Source of the DNA: Capronia americana
Taxonomy: Eukaryota > Ascomycota > Eurotiomycetes > Chaetothyriales > Herpotrichiellaceae
Assembly (NCBI GenBank): GCA_016110215.1
Contig: JADWQD010000014.1
Location: 558,001 to 622,000 of the forward strand
Direction: 5' to 3'
Length of the DNA: 64,000 nt
Below are positions 32,011 through 42,534 of this stretch, in pieces. The notes beneath the pieces were generated by a model, which ran no database searches, was not told the DNA's origin, and saw only the letters and a list, made by a program, of their open reading frames with translations. How positions within the stretch are numbered: position 1 is the first letter of the stretch; each line of letters begins with the position of its first letter. The position numbers and the translations under genes were made by a program.

Positions 32011-32519
32011 GATGAGCAAAAAGACATCACGAAGACGAAGAAGACGCAGAAGAAAGTTGTGTCTCGTCGATGAAAGCCCTGCCTGACTGTCCCCGGCTGT
32101 TACATTCCAAAAGACCGAGTACAAAACACCAAGGTTCTACTCCCGTAGCTGGTCTTGGATCATCTGTTGAAATATTGAAAACGACACGATGCACGATGCA
32201 GCAGTGAAAGAAAGCGGCAAGTAATGCGTTTATTCATCAAGTTCAAGTTCAAGTTCAACATAGACTGATAAACTTCTGACGCTGCTCACACGCCGTAACG
32301 CGACGATGCTTTTCCAGATAAGGCGATGGACAAGAAAGTACTGTGGCCATAGGATAACGGCAAGTAACAGTAATAACGACGGGCCAAATGATTCGCGAGG
32401 ACGTGTCCGAGAAACCGTACGGAAAGATTATAGTTCGCCGTCTCTGAGCCCTGCACGATGCTGGCTGTGGTCGGCTGTGCTCTGCTCCATTGTCGTTGCG
32501 CAAAGTTGTTTCCTTCGCC

Positions 32520-34112
32520 TTAAAGCCTGTGGTGGTGCATCTTGCGGATCACCTGGACGCAGACGAGATGTTAGTTAAGCCTGACCTTAAGTTTCAAGTC
32601 GAAGTCCGAAAGGCAGGACATGGGAAGTAAAAGCGAGAATCTTCAGAATAGTTGGTCTTACCTCTTGCACACCTTCCTCCTCGTCCTCGTCGGATGAAGC
32701 CTCACTATTTTCGTCGTCTTCGCTGTCCTCCTCACTGCTGGCGTCACTGTCCCTCGACGATGCTGCTCCTTGGATGCCTCGTTGCGCTGATGCACCGTTG
32801 ACCACGAGGGGCCCCGATGCGATAGACGAGGTAGACCCCTGAGATCTCTCGCTCGCGCGGGAGGGGCCTCTGTCCACGTCGCGCGACTTTTTGGACTTCG
32901 CATCCGAAGCAGCTGATGGGACCCCTACGTTCTTCTTCTGCTGCTGCGATGCGGTGCTGCTGGGGCTGTCCTTGCCCGCATGCAGAGGTCTTCGAGGTCC
33001 TGTTGGGCCAGCGGCATCGTCCCGCTCCTGCTTGACGCTGATCTTGCGGTCCCGGAGGAGTTGGCCGTCAAGGCCACGGACCGCGCTCAAAGCCTCGGAC
33101 AAGGTCTTGTACCGTGCCCGTGCGGTGCCCTTGTTCTTGCCGGGATTGCGGCGGTCCGGGTGGATCTCGAGGTACAAGACATTCCCGTAGCGCTTGAGGA
33201 GACTGCGCAATTCGCTTTCAGACTGGTAAAACGGCAGACCGGAAAGGAAGACCGTAGTCCCGTCGTTGATGGGACGAAGTGGCAGTGATGAAGTGGGAGA
33301 GGCTGGGATTGAGCCGGCCTTGCTTGGAAAGTGTGCGCCATAGTGCGCGGTAGGGGTCATCGTCGTTGACGGAAGGTAGACATGCTGACCTGGACAAACG
33401 CCCGGTGCGTAGGGTGGAATCGGGGCTCTGACTGCGGTCGCAGAGGGCGCTCCCTGTTGTGATGACCAACTGCCCACTTTCGCATACTGTGGGTTGTAGG
33501 TCAAGGACGCTGACGGTTGAGCCGCGGTGGCATATGCCTGCCTGGTGCAGCGTTAGCGACAGTCTCTGGCGCCGCTGACCTTGATACATACGTCGCCGGA
33601 TGTGTCGTGGCCATAGAGCCCTTTGAGTCGGGATGAGACAGACTGGGCGGTGCGGCAGAGTTCACCGACCCGTTGCTCTCCTTTGGCCCTTCGACTGTTC
33701 TCAGGGCGCCGTTCTTTTCGCGCGTGCTCAACTGGACACGGACGCGCTGGCCGTTCCAGCCACGACTGCACAGATTCTCTGCGGCCTGTAAGGACTCGGT
33801 CACGCGTACGAGGCAGTGACATACCATAAACCTTGACCGCATCAGCTCTCCCTTTGATGGTACAATGCCCCATCTGGGTTCCATTGCCCACCTCGAACAC
33901 TTCGGCTTTAAGGCTCTGTTGGCCTCCGAGGTTTCTGGTCATGTCTTTCAGCTCTTGCCATCGGCAATGACGAGGAATCTGTGGCGGTCGTAGTCAGCTT
34001 CCGGATTGTTCCCGCCAGCCTCCCCCGTACATACAGGTTGAACAAGAATGATGTACTGTTCTTCGTCCCGGCTCGACGCCCGGTGTCGACGAAGATCGGC
34101 TTTTTGGGGCAT
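32520..34112 (-). CDS. RNA-binding protein with two RRM domains and acidic tail
   Basis: This is a fungal RRM protein likely to bind RNA or single-stranded telomeric DNA. Exons are 34112..34035, 33978..33832, 33785..33592, 33541..32662 and 32552..32520 (introns of 56, 46, 50 and 109 bp), giving 443 residues. RRM1 (about 18-95) is rebuilt across three exons: YIILVQPIPRHCRWQELKDM, then MGHCTIKGRADAVK joined to AAENLCSRGWNGQRVRVQL. RRM2 (TTVFLSGLPFYQSESELRSL to LLRDRKISVKQ) lies entirely in exon 4. A long Ser/Arg/Lys linker and an acidic Ser/Asp/Glu tail follow, and the last exon is only ten codons plus stop (VIRKMHHHRL). The intron between exons 2 and 3 has a weak GTTTAT donor. The 5' end is uncertain: the frame stays open to 34184 and an upstream exon is possible. 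Confidence 0.82.
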
Positions 34113-37038
34113 AGTCTCGGATACGTCAGGCAAGCACTGGCTGCGGTAGGGCTTTCGACAGGCTACTCGTTGAGAACCTGACAATGCTTACGGCCGGCTT
34201 ATCGCGTTCTTTCCACCGAATGGCTGCAGAGAGGCCGGTGGATCTGGCACTCTTGTTGACAAAGGCCTTCAGCGCAAGTGTGCGGGAATTGAATGTGGAA
34301 GTCGGCCTCTATACCTTTGATCTGATGCATATGGATCAGATCTCCGGTGGAGCCCGATGGCGACGGCTTCTTGGAAAGAGGACTGGGGGACAATTGCGTC
34401 CAATCCCCTCCCAATAGGCGAGGTTCTCTCGTATCTTGCAGACCCGAGGTGGATCTAGTATCGGCAGGGGTTAAGCTCTGGTACCGTTAATCTCGCTCTC
34501 CCCCATGTGCCCCAGGAAAGCCGCAAGCCACGGCCCAGGAAAGAGATGGAGAGACAAAGAGAGGCTGAAAACGCTTGATTCGCCGATGGGTCGTTTCGGG
34601 CACAGGCAGAGACAGCAACACTCTCTTTGGAAAGAAAACCCAGATTGCGAGCGCACGCGACCCGTGATTTATACACACGACCTACCGGTACCCTTTCGCT
34701 CTGGTACAACAGTGGCTTGGTTTTTCGTGGCAGTACATTCTCTCGTCTGCGCGCGGTATAGATCCAAGACCGGTGACCCAGATTGACCAGTGGAGAAGTT
34801 GACACTGAGTGCTTGGATCAAATCCAATAGTCGCAGTTGCTGGGACTCAGGACGAGCAAAACCTGCCCTTGGGTAGGCCCCATTGCGAGAATGTGATATC
34901 AGATATATCAGTCTTGCCTCGCATACGGAAAACACGGCTGGTTCTCCTAGTGGCAGTAGCACTGATGCGGTTATGCCACATGAGGAAGCATCAAGTGTCG
35001 GAGGTGGCGTCCATCCACCGGACAGAGTTCGGGCAAACCTTGTCACACGTTGGATCGGAACAGCCCTGCTTGCAGCCTCAGTTGGCGAGCCGAGAAGGTC
35101 GCGCCAATCGTGGGAGGTGCAAGACCTGGCGATGGCGGGCTTGCCAGGTCTATTGCGAGCTAATCCCAACGGCGCGGAAATGACAGCCATGTGGAGAGGC
35201 CCCTTGGGCTGTCAGTGGGCAAAGGAGGTTTAGAAAGGCTGGAAATGTATGCAGCAGCCCTGACGTAAAGGAAATGGTTGCTGCACATCGAGAGGGAGTC
35301 TGTGGCTGACTGGGTTCAAGAGCCGCTTATGAGGTTATGGAATAAGGGTTCAAGTGGAGGATGTGAGGCAGTTCGTATGTATACAGGGAGAGGGTCACAG
35401 GCTAGTGCCAGTCGAGATGAGCACTGTGTACATACCAATCTCCAGATCTGGAGGCCCCTGTTGGTTCGATCGTGTCCATCAACCTCGGGTCCACGATAGA
35501 TCCGATCGAACCCGAGGAAGTCCTCGCCTCTCCTTCGCATGGCCGCACTAGAAGGCAACAGAGCCCCAGAAAGCCTCCGGACGGGAGCACCGTGTTATGC
35601 AACAGCCTCTTGTTGTGCAGGTTTGGTGCTCAGACATCCACGTTCTTGCAATCTGTGCTCGGTTGCGTGAGGGGCGATTGACGGCTGGCCCAGGTCAGCT
35701 GGCTGGCATGCTGGAATCTCGGTACTGCTTGTAACACCTAGCAACTTCGGTACCACAGACATCGCTGCCAATAAACGCGTACCAGTAACCACTGATTGAG
35801 CGACGCTGCGGAAGCGGACCAAACACGAGGTTCTGAGACTACTACTGTCGAGCTGCGTTTGTAAGGTGGCGTCAAGATTGATTGCTATGTGTACGGCGGT
35901 CGACTTCAAGGCCGCTTTGCTTGGAAATGACGATCCGTTGCTTGCGCTACAGTATCTTGCATGGCGCTGTGATACTAGTCGTGCACTTCTGAGCTTCCCC
36001 GGTGGCACAAGGGAGATGGAGGTAGTCGGGCTGGCGCATTTTGGTTCAAGATTCGGGAGTGTTCAACCGAGGAGCTGGGACTGCCATCGAGATCTCAGCT
36101 GGCGCTGTTGTTGTCCTACCCGGGGGGCAACGAATGGGGGGTAACCGGCGAGGGGCTGTTCCTCCACTACGAGCATGTGTTGGCGACGGCGACGGGCTTA
36201 GCTGCAGCTGATTCGCCTATCGTGGGAGGAGCTGTCGCCTTCAGAACGATCGTCGATAGATCGGACGTGTGGATTTCCCAAAGCAACACATCCCCCCGCA
36301 AGAGCAGGTTGGCTTGCAGCTGCGCAACATGATCTGACGCAGCAAAGACTGGTAATCGTGTCGCCTGTCGCGGTCGCGGTCGCATCGGGTGTGGGCTTCA
36401 TTCAGTGCAGAGGACAGCACGATCCTCGCCGGTCAAGTATCACGCAGCACACTTTGTCACAGGCCCAGGTAGCTCGCAAATTGCTCGATTATATGCACGT
36501 ATATGGATATATGCACCCTCAACCCAGTAGAAGGGCAATCGTAGAATAGATGAAATGCACGCTCCCAGCATTGAACCAGGCGTGTACCTGCATGATAAAT
36601 GCAATTTCATGCCCGAGAGAATGTGCCCAAGAAAAGAAACAAGACCCTGCACGCTCCTGGCATGTCAAACCACTGTCAGATCGTCAGGGCATTCGAAAAT
36701 TACCCGACAGGGCTTGCCTTCGGTCTCGCTGGGTCTGACGCGTGTTGGCGGTCGTCCTCGTTGCACCGTAGCGCATCCTCGCCCATGGATGTCGTTATGA
36801 AAGGACGGATTCCCCATCTTTCTGAGTCATGCCCAATTGGACTGCATTGCATTGCTCCGTGTGTTGGATCTCACGTAGTACAAGATGGCCTTTGTTCTCG
36901 GATCTCCTCCTTGGGACTCGATTATCGCACGTCAGCGGCGTGCTTAATGTTTGGTACCGAGGACTGGATGTATTGGGGACTCTGAAGGAGTTGGCTGGAT
37001 TGGAATCTGAAGGCGGTGATATCTGAATTTGCAGGGGT
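34113..37038. other. 2.9-kb gene-poor region
   Basis: Beyond the RRM gene start, no frame on either strand shows a known motif or convincing composition; the longest is a 173-residue minus-strand frame at 34669-35190. A basic 60-codon minus-strand frame without ATG (about 34310-34130) could be an extra 5' exon of the RRM gene. Confidence 0.4.
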
Positions 37039-37332
37039 TCATTTGACGAATCCCACGACGTTTGCACATCTCGTGCAATAGTATGAATTCATTGCGAACT
37101 TGACTGCACCGCTGTGGTGTGCAGGCAATGAGGTGTCGATGCTCAAAGACCGTTGACACCGCGAGCAGCGCACAATGTCCAAGGACGACTTTGGAGAAAC
37201 CGACCGGCTGGACGAGAGTGTGTTGATGCTGTCGTCGCTTTTACTGGCTTTGGAAATGGGGTTGACCCTGGTAGGTTTGGCACCGGTGGCGGCGTGCGTC
37301 TGCAGCTGCAAGACTGAGGGTGTCGACGCCAT
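37039..37332 (-). CDS. Small zinc-ribbon-like protein, 97 residues
   Basis: I do not recognise a named family. The frame from the ATG at 37332 encodes a Ser/Thr-rich leader of about 50 residues (SINTLSSSRSVSPKSS) and then two CxxC pairs, VRCSRCQRSL and NSYYCTRCANVVGFVK, spaced 26 residues apart. Such spacing fits a single four-Cys zinc ribbon. Small Ser-rich proteins ending in CxxC...YYCxRCA are widespread in filamentous ascomycetes as uncharacterised proteins. The open frame continues 108 codons upstream, but that part is low in coding character and would give an odd hydrophobic start. The SRSVSP stretch offers proline-directed phosphorylation sites. Function unknown. Confidence 0.65.
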   Translation of the reverse strand: MASTPSVLQLQTHAATGAKPTRVNPISKASKSDDSINTLSSSRSVSPKSSLDIVRCSRCQRSLSIDTSLPAHHSGAVKFAMNSYYCTRCANVVGFVK

Positions 37333-38980
37333 GGCACAAAAAGGTGTGGTGTGGCTTGGGTTGCTGCCGAGAAGGATAGATGGAAAGAGCAAGCAGAGAT
37401 GGTGTACTATGCAAAGGCGGGCGTTAGTAAGGAAGGCGTCGAAGCGGATTGTACGAGTATGTGCTGGGAAGGATGCAGGAAAGGAAAAAGCCTCGGAGGT
37501 CAAAGGGGACGGCAGAGATGAGATATGGTGTCGCGCGGACGCCGTCATGGGAGCTTGGACAGCACGATGAAACACTGGATAGGACGGCAAATCAAGGCGG
37601 ACAAGAAGAATGTCCATGAGCAGAGGCAAAATCGAGATCAAGAAACAAAATGGCATGGTTCCAATCAGTGGAATGTGCCAATGTCGATGACCAGCAGCGA
37701 CTTCGATCTCTGACAGCCAAATCTACGCGCGGCGCTCGCTCATGGCCGCTGGGATGCCACTTCCTACCAATCATGGCGTTTTAGGAACTGACTGTTCCTC
37801 ATTCGGCTTGGGCCGCTGTTGGGATCTGCGCGACGCAGAACTGTTCCAGCGCGCCCCATTGGCCTGCGCCACAGCCCAACCAGGTTTCTGGAGGCAGGGT
37901 AAACCGTCCGCGATGGCCTCGTCATCGCTCTCCGATCACTTGGTCGCGCTACAACTTGTGCAACTTCGCGACAGGCCCCGGATAAGAGCAGCCGTCGGAG
38001 GCTTCTGGAGAATCCCGAGTGACGATCAGACGTCCAAGTGTGGAGTGTGTGAGAGTTCATCACATTGAGTACACCAGTACGGTCACTCAAGCACGCAAAT
38101 CGAACGCAATACGGAGTAAACTTCCGCATGTTCCCGATCGTTCTCTGCTCTGCGGGGCGTGGCGGGGATATTTCAATGAGCCTCGACATTTTCAGCACTG
38201 TAGGAGCTATTCTAGGCCTCACGGGAACAACATATCTGACCCGCAACATCCGCTCCACGGCAGAACTTGTTGCTGCTAGCCATGAAGATGCCACTCTCAA
38301 CGACGCATCGGATCCTGCTGGGGTGAGAAAACTTTGCGGTAATTTTGATGGCCCGGGCGGAACGTCTTCGTAGCAATGTTCACGGCTGAGTCATCCTACT
38401 GGTGCAAAGTCAGCACTCGCGATCGGTTTATCTCGTAGAGAAACAACCAAGTCTGACAGGCATATGCTCCAGTATCCCACGAGGGATCTTGTTCCGGTAC
38501 TATGTAGGTGCTTTGTCAGACAGACTTATCGTGACGTCAGGGTCTTTTCAGCCACGTTCTGGTGATCGCCGTTGCAGACCTGCGACAATCATATCTTTGC
38601 GAGCCACATTTTCTGAAACACAGATCTCGGTTTCAAGAGATCTTCTGGTGCTGCCTATCTTCAACCTCATCTCATCTACGAAAGTATACACCAGTGCCTT
38701 TCCCCCCACCACTCCCGTTCTTGAGGCTACCAAGCTACCATCTCAGCAGCAGCGCGTCATCAATCTCCCGGCCCCGAACGACAAGCTCCACTTCTCGGCT
38801 TTTGATACGAGTCGATCCTGTATCGCGCACGGCTAATATTCTTCAATTACCCAACGTCCGACGACCACACCACGAGGATTCTCGACGAGGGGAAAGGACG
38901 GCCATATCCGAGCCTTGTCAGCCGCGAAAAGTTGAGCCGCACACTTTTGCGCTGTGAATAAGGCGACGCAGTCCGAAAAG
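37333..38980. other. 1.6-kb divergent intergenic region
   Basis: This holds the upstream regions of the zinc-ribbon gene (minus) and 6-phosphogluconolactonase (plus). No frame has a recognisable product. The last 200 bp before the lactonase ATG are C/T-rich, as in fungal 5' leaders. Confidence 0.45.
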
Positions 38981-39778
38981 ATGGGCAAGCAACCCAACCT
39001 CTTTAGCTACCCTACAGTCGACGAAGTCGCTGCGCACCTGCGCATCTACATCCTCCACGCCCAGAAAGCCGCTTTTCAGCGACATGATGCCTTCAAGATC
39101 GCCGTCTCAGGCGGCAGTCTCCCCGCAACCCTGGCAAAGGCACTCCTGAACGTCGGCGAAAGTGAAGACCCTGCCTCGGCACCACAATTTTCGAAATGGG
39201 AGATCTTCTTCGCAGATGAACGGGCTGTGCCCCTCGACCACGAGGATAGCAACTACGGGTTGTTGAAGAAAGATCTACTGGACAAGATTCCAAAAGAGCA
39301 AGGCACCCCGACGGTCCACCCTATCAATGTGGAACAACTCGACAATACACAGGAGCTGGCCGATCAGTATCAAGAACTGCTCACCTCTAGTTTCGCCAGC
39401 AAGGACTCGGTGAGAGTGCCCGTCTTTGATCTCATCCTCTTGGGCTGCGGGCCGGATGGGCACACATGCAGTCTCTTCCCCGGGCACAAGTTGCTGCGCG
39501 AAACGGACGCCTGGGTTGCAGCCATTGAAGACAGTCCGAAGCCGCCACCAAGGCGGATTACCTTGACTCTGCCTGTTGTGACGCATGCACATAAAATCGC
39601 ATTTGTGGCTACAGGTGGAGGAAAGAAGGAGATTCTGAAAAAGATCTTAGAGGCGGATGACGAAGGACGGACTCTGCCCTGCGGACTTGTGAATGAAGGT
39701 GCTGCAGACAAAGTCAGCTGGTTCACAGATGATGCGGCCGTGCAAGGCGTTGCATTCCCGAGGAGGGGTAGCCTGTGA
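38981..39778 (+). CDS. 6-phosphogluconolactonase
   Basis: This enzyme hydrolyses 6-phosphogluconolactone to 6-phosphogluconate, the second step of the oxidative pentose phosphate pathway, and so supports cytosolic NADPH supply. It is one exon of 265 residues, matching the family length (yeast Sol3/Sol4 about 250). The start is MGKQPNLFSYPTVDEVA; the frame extends to a GTG at 38954, but the ATG fits the family. Family signatures are present: FKIAVSGGSLPATLAKAL near residues 36-53, the WEIFFADERAVPLDHEDSNY segment, VPVFDLILLGCGPDGHTCSL with the conserved GxGxDGH loop, and the late TLTLPVVTHAHKIAFVATG. No targeting signal is seen. Confidence 0.95.
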   Translation: MGKQPNLFSYPTVDEVAAHLRIYILHAQKAAFQRHDAFKIAVSGGSLPATLAKALLNVGESEDPASAPQFSKWEIFFADERAVPLDHEDSNYGLLKKDLLDKIPKEQGTPTVHPINVEQLDNTQELADQYQELLTSSFASKDSVRVPVFDLILLGCGPDGHTCSLFPGHKLLRETDAWVAAIEDSPKPPPRRITLTLPVVTHAHKIAFVATGGGKKEILKKILEADDEGRTLPCGLVNEGAADKVSWFTDDAAVQGVAFPRRGSL

Positions 39779-40549
39779 TCTACTTGTCGATTACATGAAG
39801 AGACATGAGCAATTGGGCGCACAGCACGGTTTGGGGCACTGGATCCCGAGCTCGGTGCGAAGCACCGCCAAGAGGGCAATCAATGGCTTTTGAGCAGTCA
39901 TAGTTGCAGGTTTCGGGGTGAACCGACGTATCAAGGGCACAGATTGGGTGCCAAAGGCAGCAACTCCGGTCTTTTATGCCGCGATCCGGACGAGGATGAT
40001 GATGACGATTACGGAATTGATGTTGCACTTTCACTTCCCTTGCAGGTACCTTGGAGATATCGACAAGGTGAGGGGGACGTTGATAGACTCTAGATTTCAC
40101 TTCAAATACATACGCCTATCTCTGTTCGTCATGCAGTTCTTGTCTCGCTGCCATGCAACTCGCGAGGTGTTGATAGTCTGGAGGACGAAACGAGCTGCAT
40201 CGCTTTCGTTCCTGGGTAGTGACGTGCTCACGCGGGCAGATAAAGGTACGAGTAGAATGATACAGTACCGACAGTATCACGACCTCGTCACGTATTAGGC
40301 CCAGGAACTGTGTGTAACTCTCGGGGATGTCCCACCATCCCGTACGCGTTCCTTTTACAGTGCGTGGTCGAGTAATAGTAGAACCGAGGAGGGTTTAGGT
40401 TCCACGCTCGGCGCGCCAGATCATCAAACTCTCTTCCGATTCCTTCTTTACTCTTTTACTTGACGCTTGTACGGACGGACGGTTGAATCATGGGAGATTG
40501 CTTCACGAATCAGGCCAGTACATAATGGCTTCGATCGGAAAGACAACAG
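39779..40549. other. Convergent intergenic region
   Basis: About 0.8 kb between the lactonase and the membrane-protein 3' end. A GAYGATGATGATG run lies near 39990. No gene is seen. Confidence 0.45.
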
Positions 40550-41670
40550 TCAGGAAGCGGACGGGCCCTCGCTTCTGGTGTTACCACTACCCAGGGTGGT
40601 CGAGTCGGTCATCTTGGCCATCCTGTCCAACGCGGCCATTTCATTCTCGGTGGTCTCCATTTCATGGCCTGTGGGCTCATTCGATGGCATCTCTACGAGT
40701 TTGGCCTTGTCGGTTATTTCTTCGTTGGCAGGCAACTCGGAGATATCTGGCGGCCGCTTCTCCAGCAAGGCTTGAGATGCTTTTGTGCCTTCCAGCTCCT
40801 TCCGGTCGGGCTTTACGTCGTCCGAGTGGAGTTGTGCCTTCTCGTGGGGCCCTTGATCATCTCCTAGCGCGGGTGGACTTCTGCTGCGTCGCCGTCGTCT
40901 GAGCAGAAACCATCCGACAATGACTATCACTGCTGTACCGCCCACTCCTCCTCCGACACCACCCGCTATTGCGGCCGTGTTCGAATGGCTTGGCTCGGCC
41001 GTTGCGATCGCGGCCGCACTCGACGTTGGGTTGGGCTGGGAGGACGTCGCCGGAGGTGGAGTGGTAGGCGTGCCATCGCTCGTCGTGGGAGGCGTGCTGC
41101 TGGTCGACAAGGCCGTCGATGAGGTAGACGCGCTGGTCGTGGACGTTGTTGGCGCTGCACATATCAGCTTTGGCCCTCATGTGACCAGTGGTTACCTTAC
41201 GGTTGGTTGTTGAACAATTCGATGCGGTCGTGCTCGAAACTAAAAGATACCCGGCGCACCACGCATATGAGGAGCCAACGGACGCAGTGTACGACGCTAC
41301 TGCTGCAGAGTCGACTGAGGCAGTGGCCTCTGTGGCTCCGTTATCCGCACAGAAGTCCACATAATAATCTAGGTCGCTGAAGTCGCTGACCGTCGAGTTT
41401 GTGCCCGAATTAGCAGCTATGCATGCTTTGCACGAGTTCAGTGCCAGTATGAAATTTCCATCGGGAGCACAGAGCGTGCTGGCGACTGTTCCAATCGATT
41501 GACCGATTGTCGCGGCGGTATCTGTTAGGCCGCGTCAACGAAGACTACCCGGACACCCGAGGAATTGCAGACGCACCGCAGACAGAGTAGCATGCTGCCG
41601 GCACGAGTAAAGTATCCTGCCGTTTCTGAAGGACCACCACAGCAGACGTTATGAACACATCCAGCCTCAT
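40550..41670 (-). CDS. Single-pass membrane protein with Cys-rich ectodomain and Ser/Thr stalk
   Basis: This is an uncharacterised fungal surface-type protein. Exons are 41670..41577, 41521..41201 and 41154..40550 (introns of 55 and 46 bp), giving 339 residues. The N-terminus MRLDVFITSAVVVLQKRQ looks like a short signal peptide ending in a Kex2-like KR. A Cys-rich domain follows (ACYSVC, TLCAPDG, SCKACIAANSGTNST, DFCADNG, YAWCAGY). Then comes a Ser/Thr/Pro stalk suited to O-glycosylation, and one transmembrane helix at about 199-223 (AAIAGGVGGGVGGTAVIVIV) with a following Arg cluster. The cytoplasmic tail is about 115 residues, charged and without a domain. This layout recalls wall-stress sensors (WSC/Mid2-like), but the Cys pattern is not a canonical WSC domain. 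The first exon is my inference. Confidence 0.7.
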
Positions 41671-42534
41671 TGTAAAGAAGGGTCGCGCCGTTGCTCGTGC
41701 AGAGGGAAACATGCGACGACCTTGCGATCAGGCTGAGCGGCGGTACAGAAGAAGACATGCCACAAGAGAGGTACCGAGCCTCACCTGAGCTCGAAAGCGC
41801 CACAAGATCCAGAACATCTGCCTTGATGGTGATGGCTGGACAACGGCATGGACTCGTCCGAATGAGGCATGGTAGCGAATGATACCAGAGCTTTTTGCCA
41901 GCCACTGGTTGTCAATGGGGGCATTAGCCTGATGATGGGCAACGGCAGCACTACATGGGGGAAAAGCAATCGACAAATGGACAGAAAAACGGCAGGATAC
42001 CGACGACTAGCGGCCCTTCTACGCGTAGAGCTATGGGCCGCCAGCCGTGTGCAGGTGGCAATGCATGCCGTGGTGACAGTAGTGTATGCAAGTATGTATC
42101 AGACACGGGACGGCGACAGCGGGGGTCTCGGCAGAGTACTGCGCATATGCTTTTCCGTAGCTTGATAGTGCGGAGCATTTGATGCTGCTGCGAAGTGCTC
42201 CACATGGCGAATCATCGGCGCGTTGCAGGTCGGTTGGTGGTTGCGCAAGCAATCCTGAGGGACTTCGGTAGCACACTCGAAGTCCTGGCCTCGCCTTCCA
42301 CGTCTTGCGTGTGCGGTGTGGCAGTTAGAAGAACCGGTCTCTCTGTTGCATCTCCGGTTTCAAAGTCACATTTTGGCGCAGGAGCCGCCTCAACCTGACT
42401 ACAGCTGTCACCTTAACGTTGGTTTCGAGTCTGCCTACAGGACATTTCTGGATCACAAACCTTGTGGAAAGTCACTGAAAACTCTACTCTAGTGACGCGG
42501 TCTACGAAGCAATGACTGCGTCGACCATACATCG
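41671..42534. other. Divergent intergenic region, membrane protein and VPS8
   Basis: This holds both promoters. Frames upstream of 41670 (for example 41525-41905 minus) share sequence with the first exon in another phase, so a further 5' exon for the membrane-protein gene cannot be excluded. Confidence 0.4.

Larger units (their letters stand above)
30941..32519. other. 1.6-kb convergent intergenic with several simple repeats
   Basis: This lies between the PEX13 and RRM-protein 3' ends. It contains three simple repeats listed separately and no frame with a recognisable product. Confidence 0.5.

Noticed and set aside
34669..35190. 173-residue minus-strand frame as a gene
   Set aside because: Composition resembles random translation (Arg, Ser, Pro, Leu) and no motif or homologous feature is visible.
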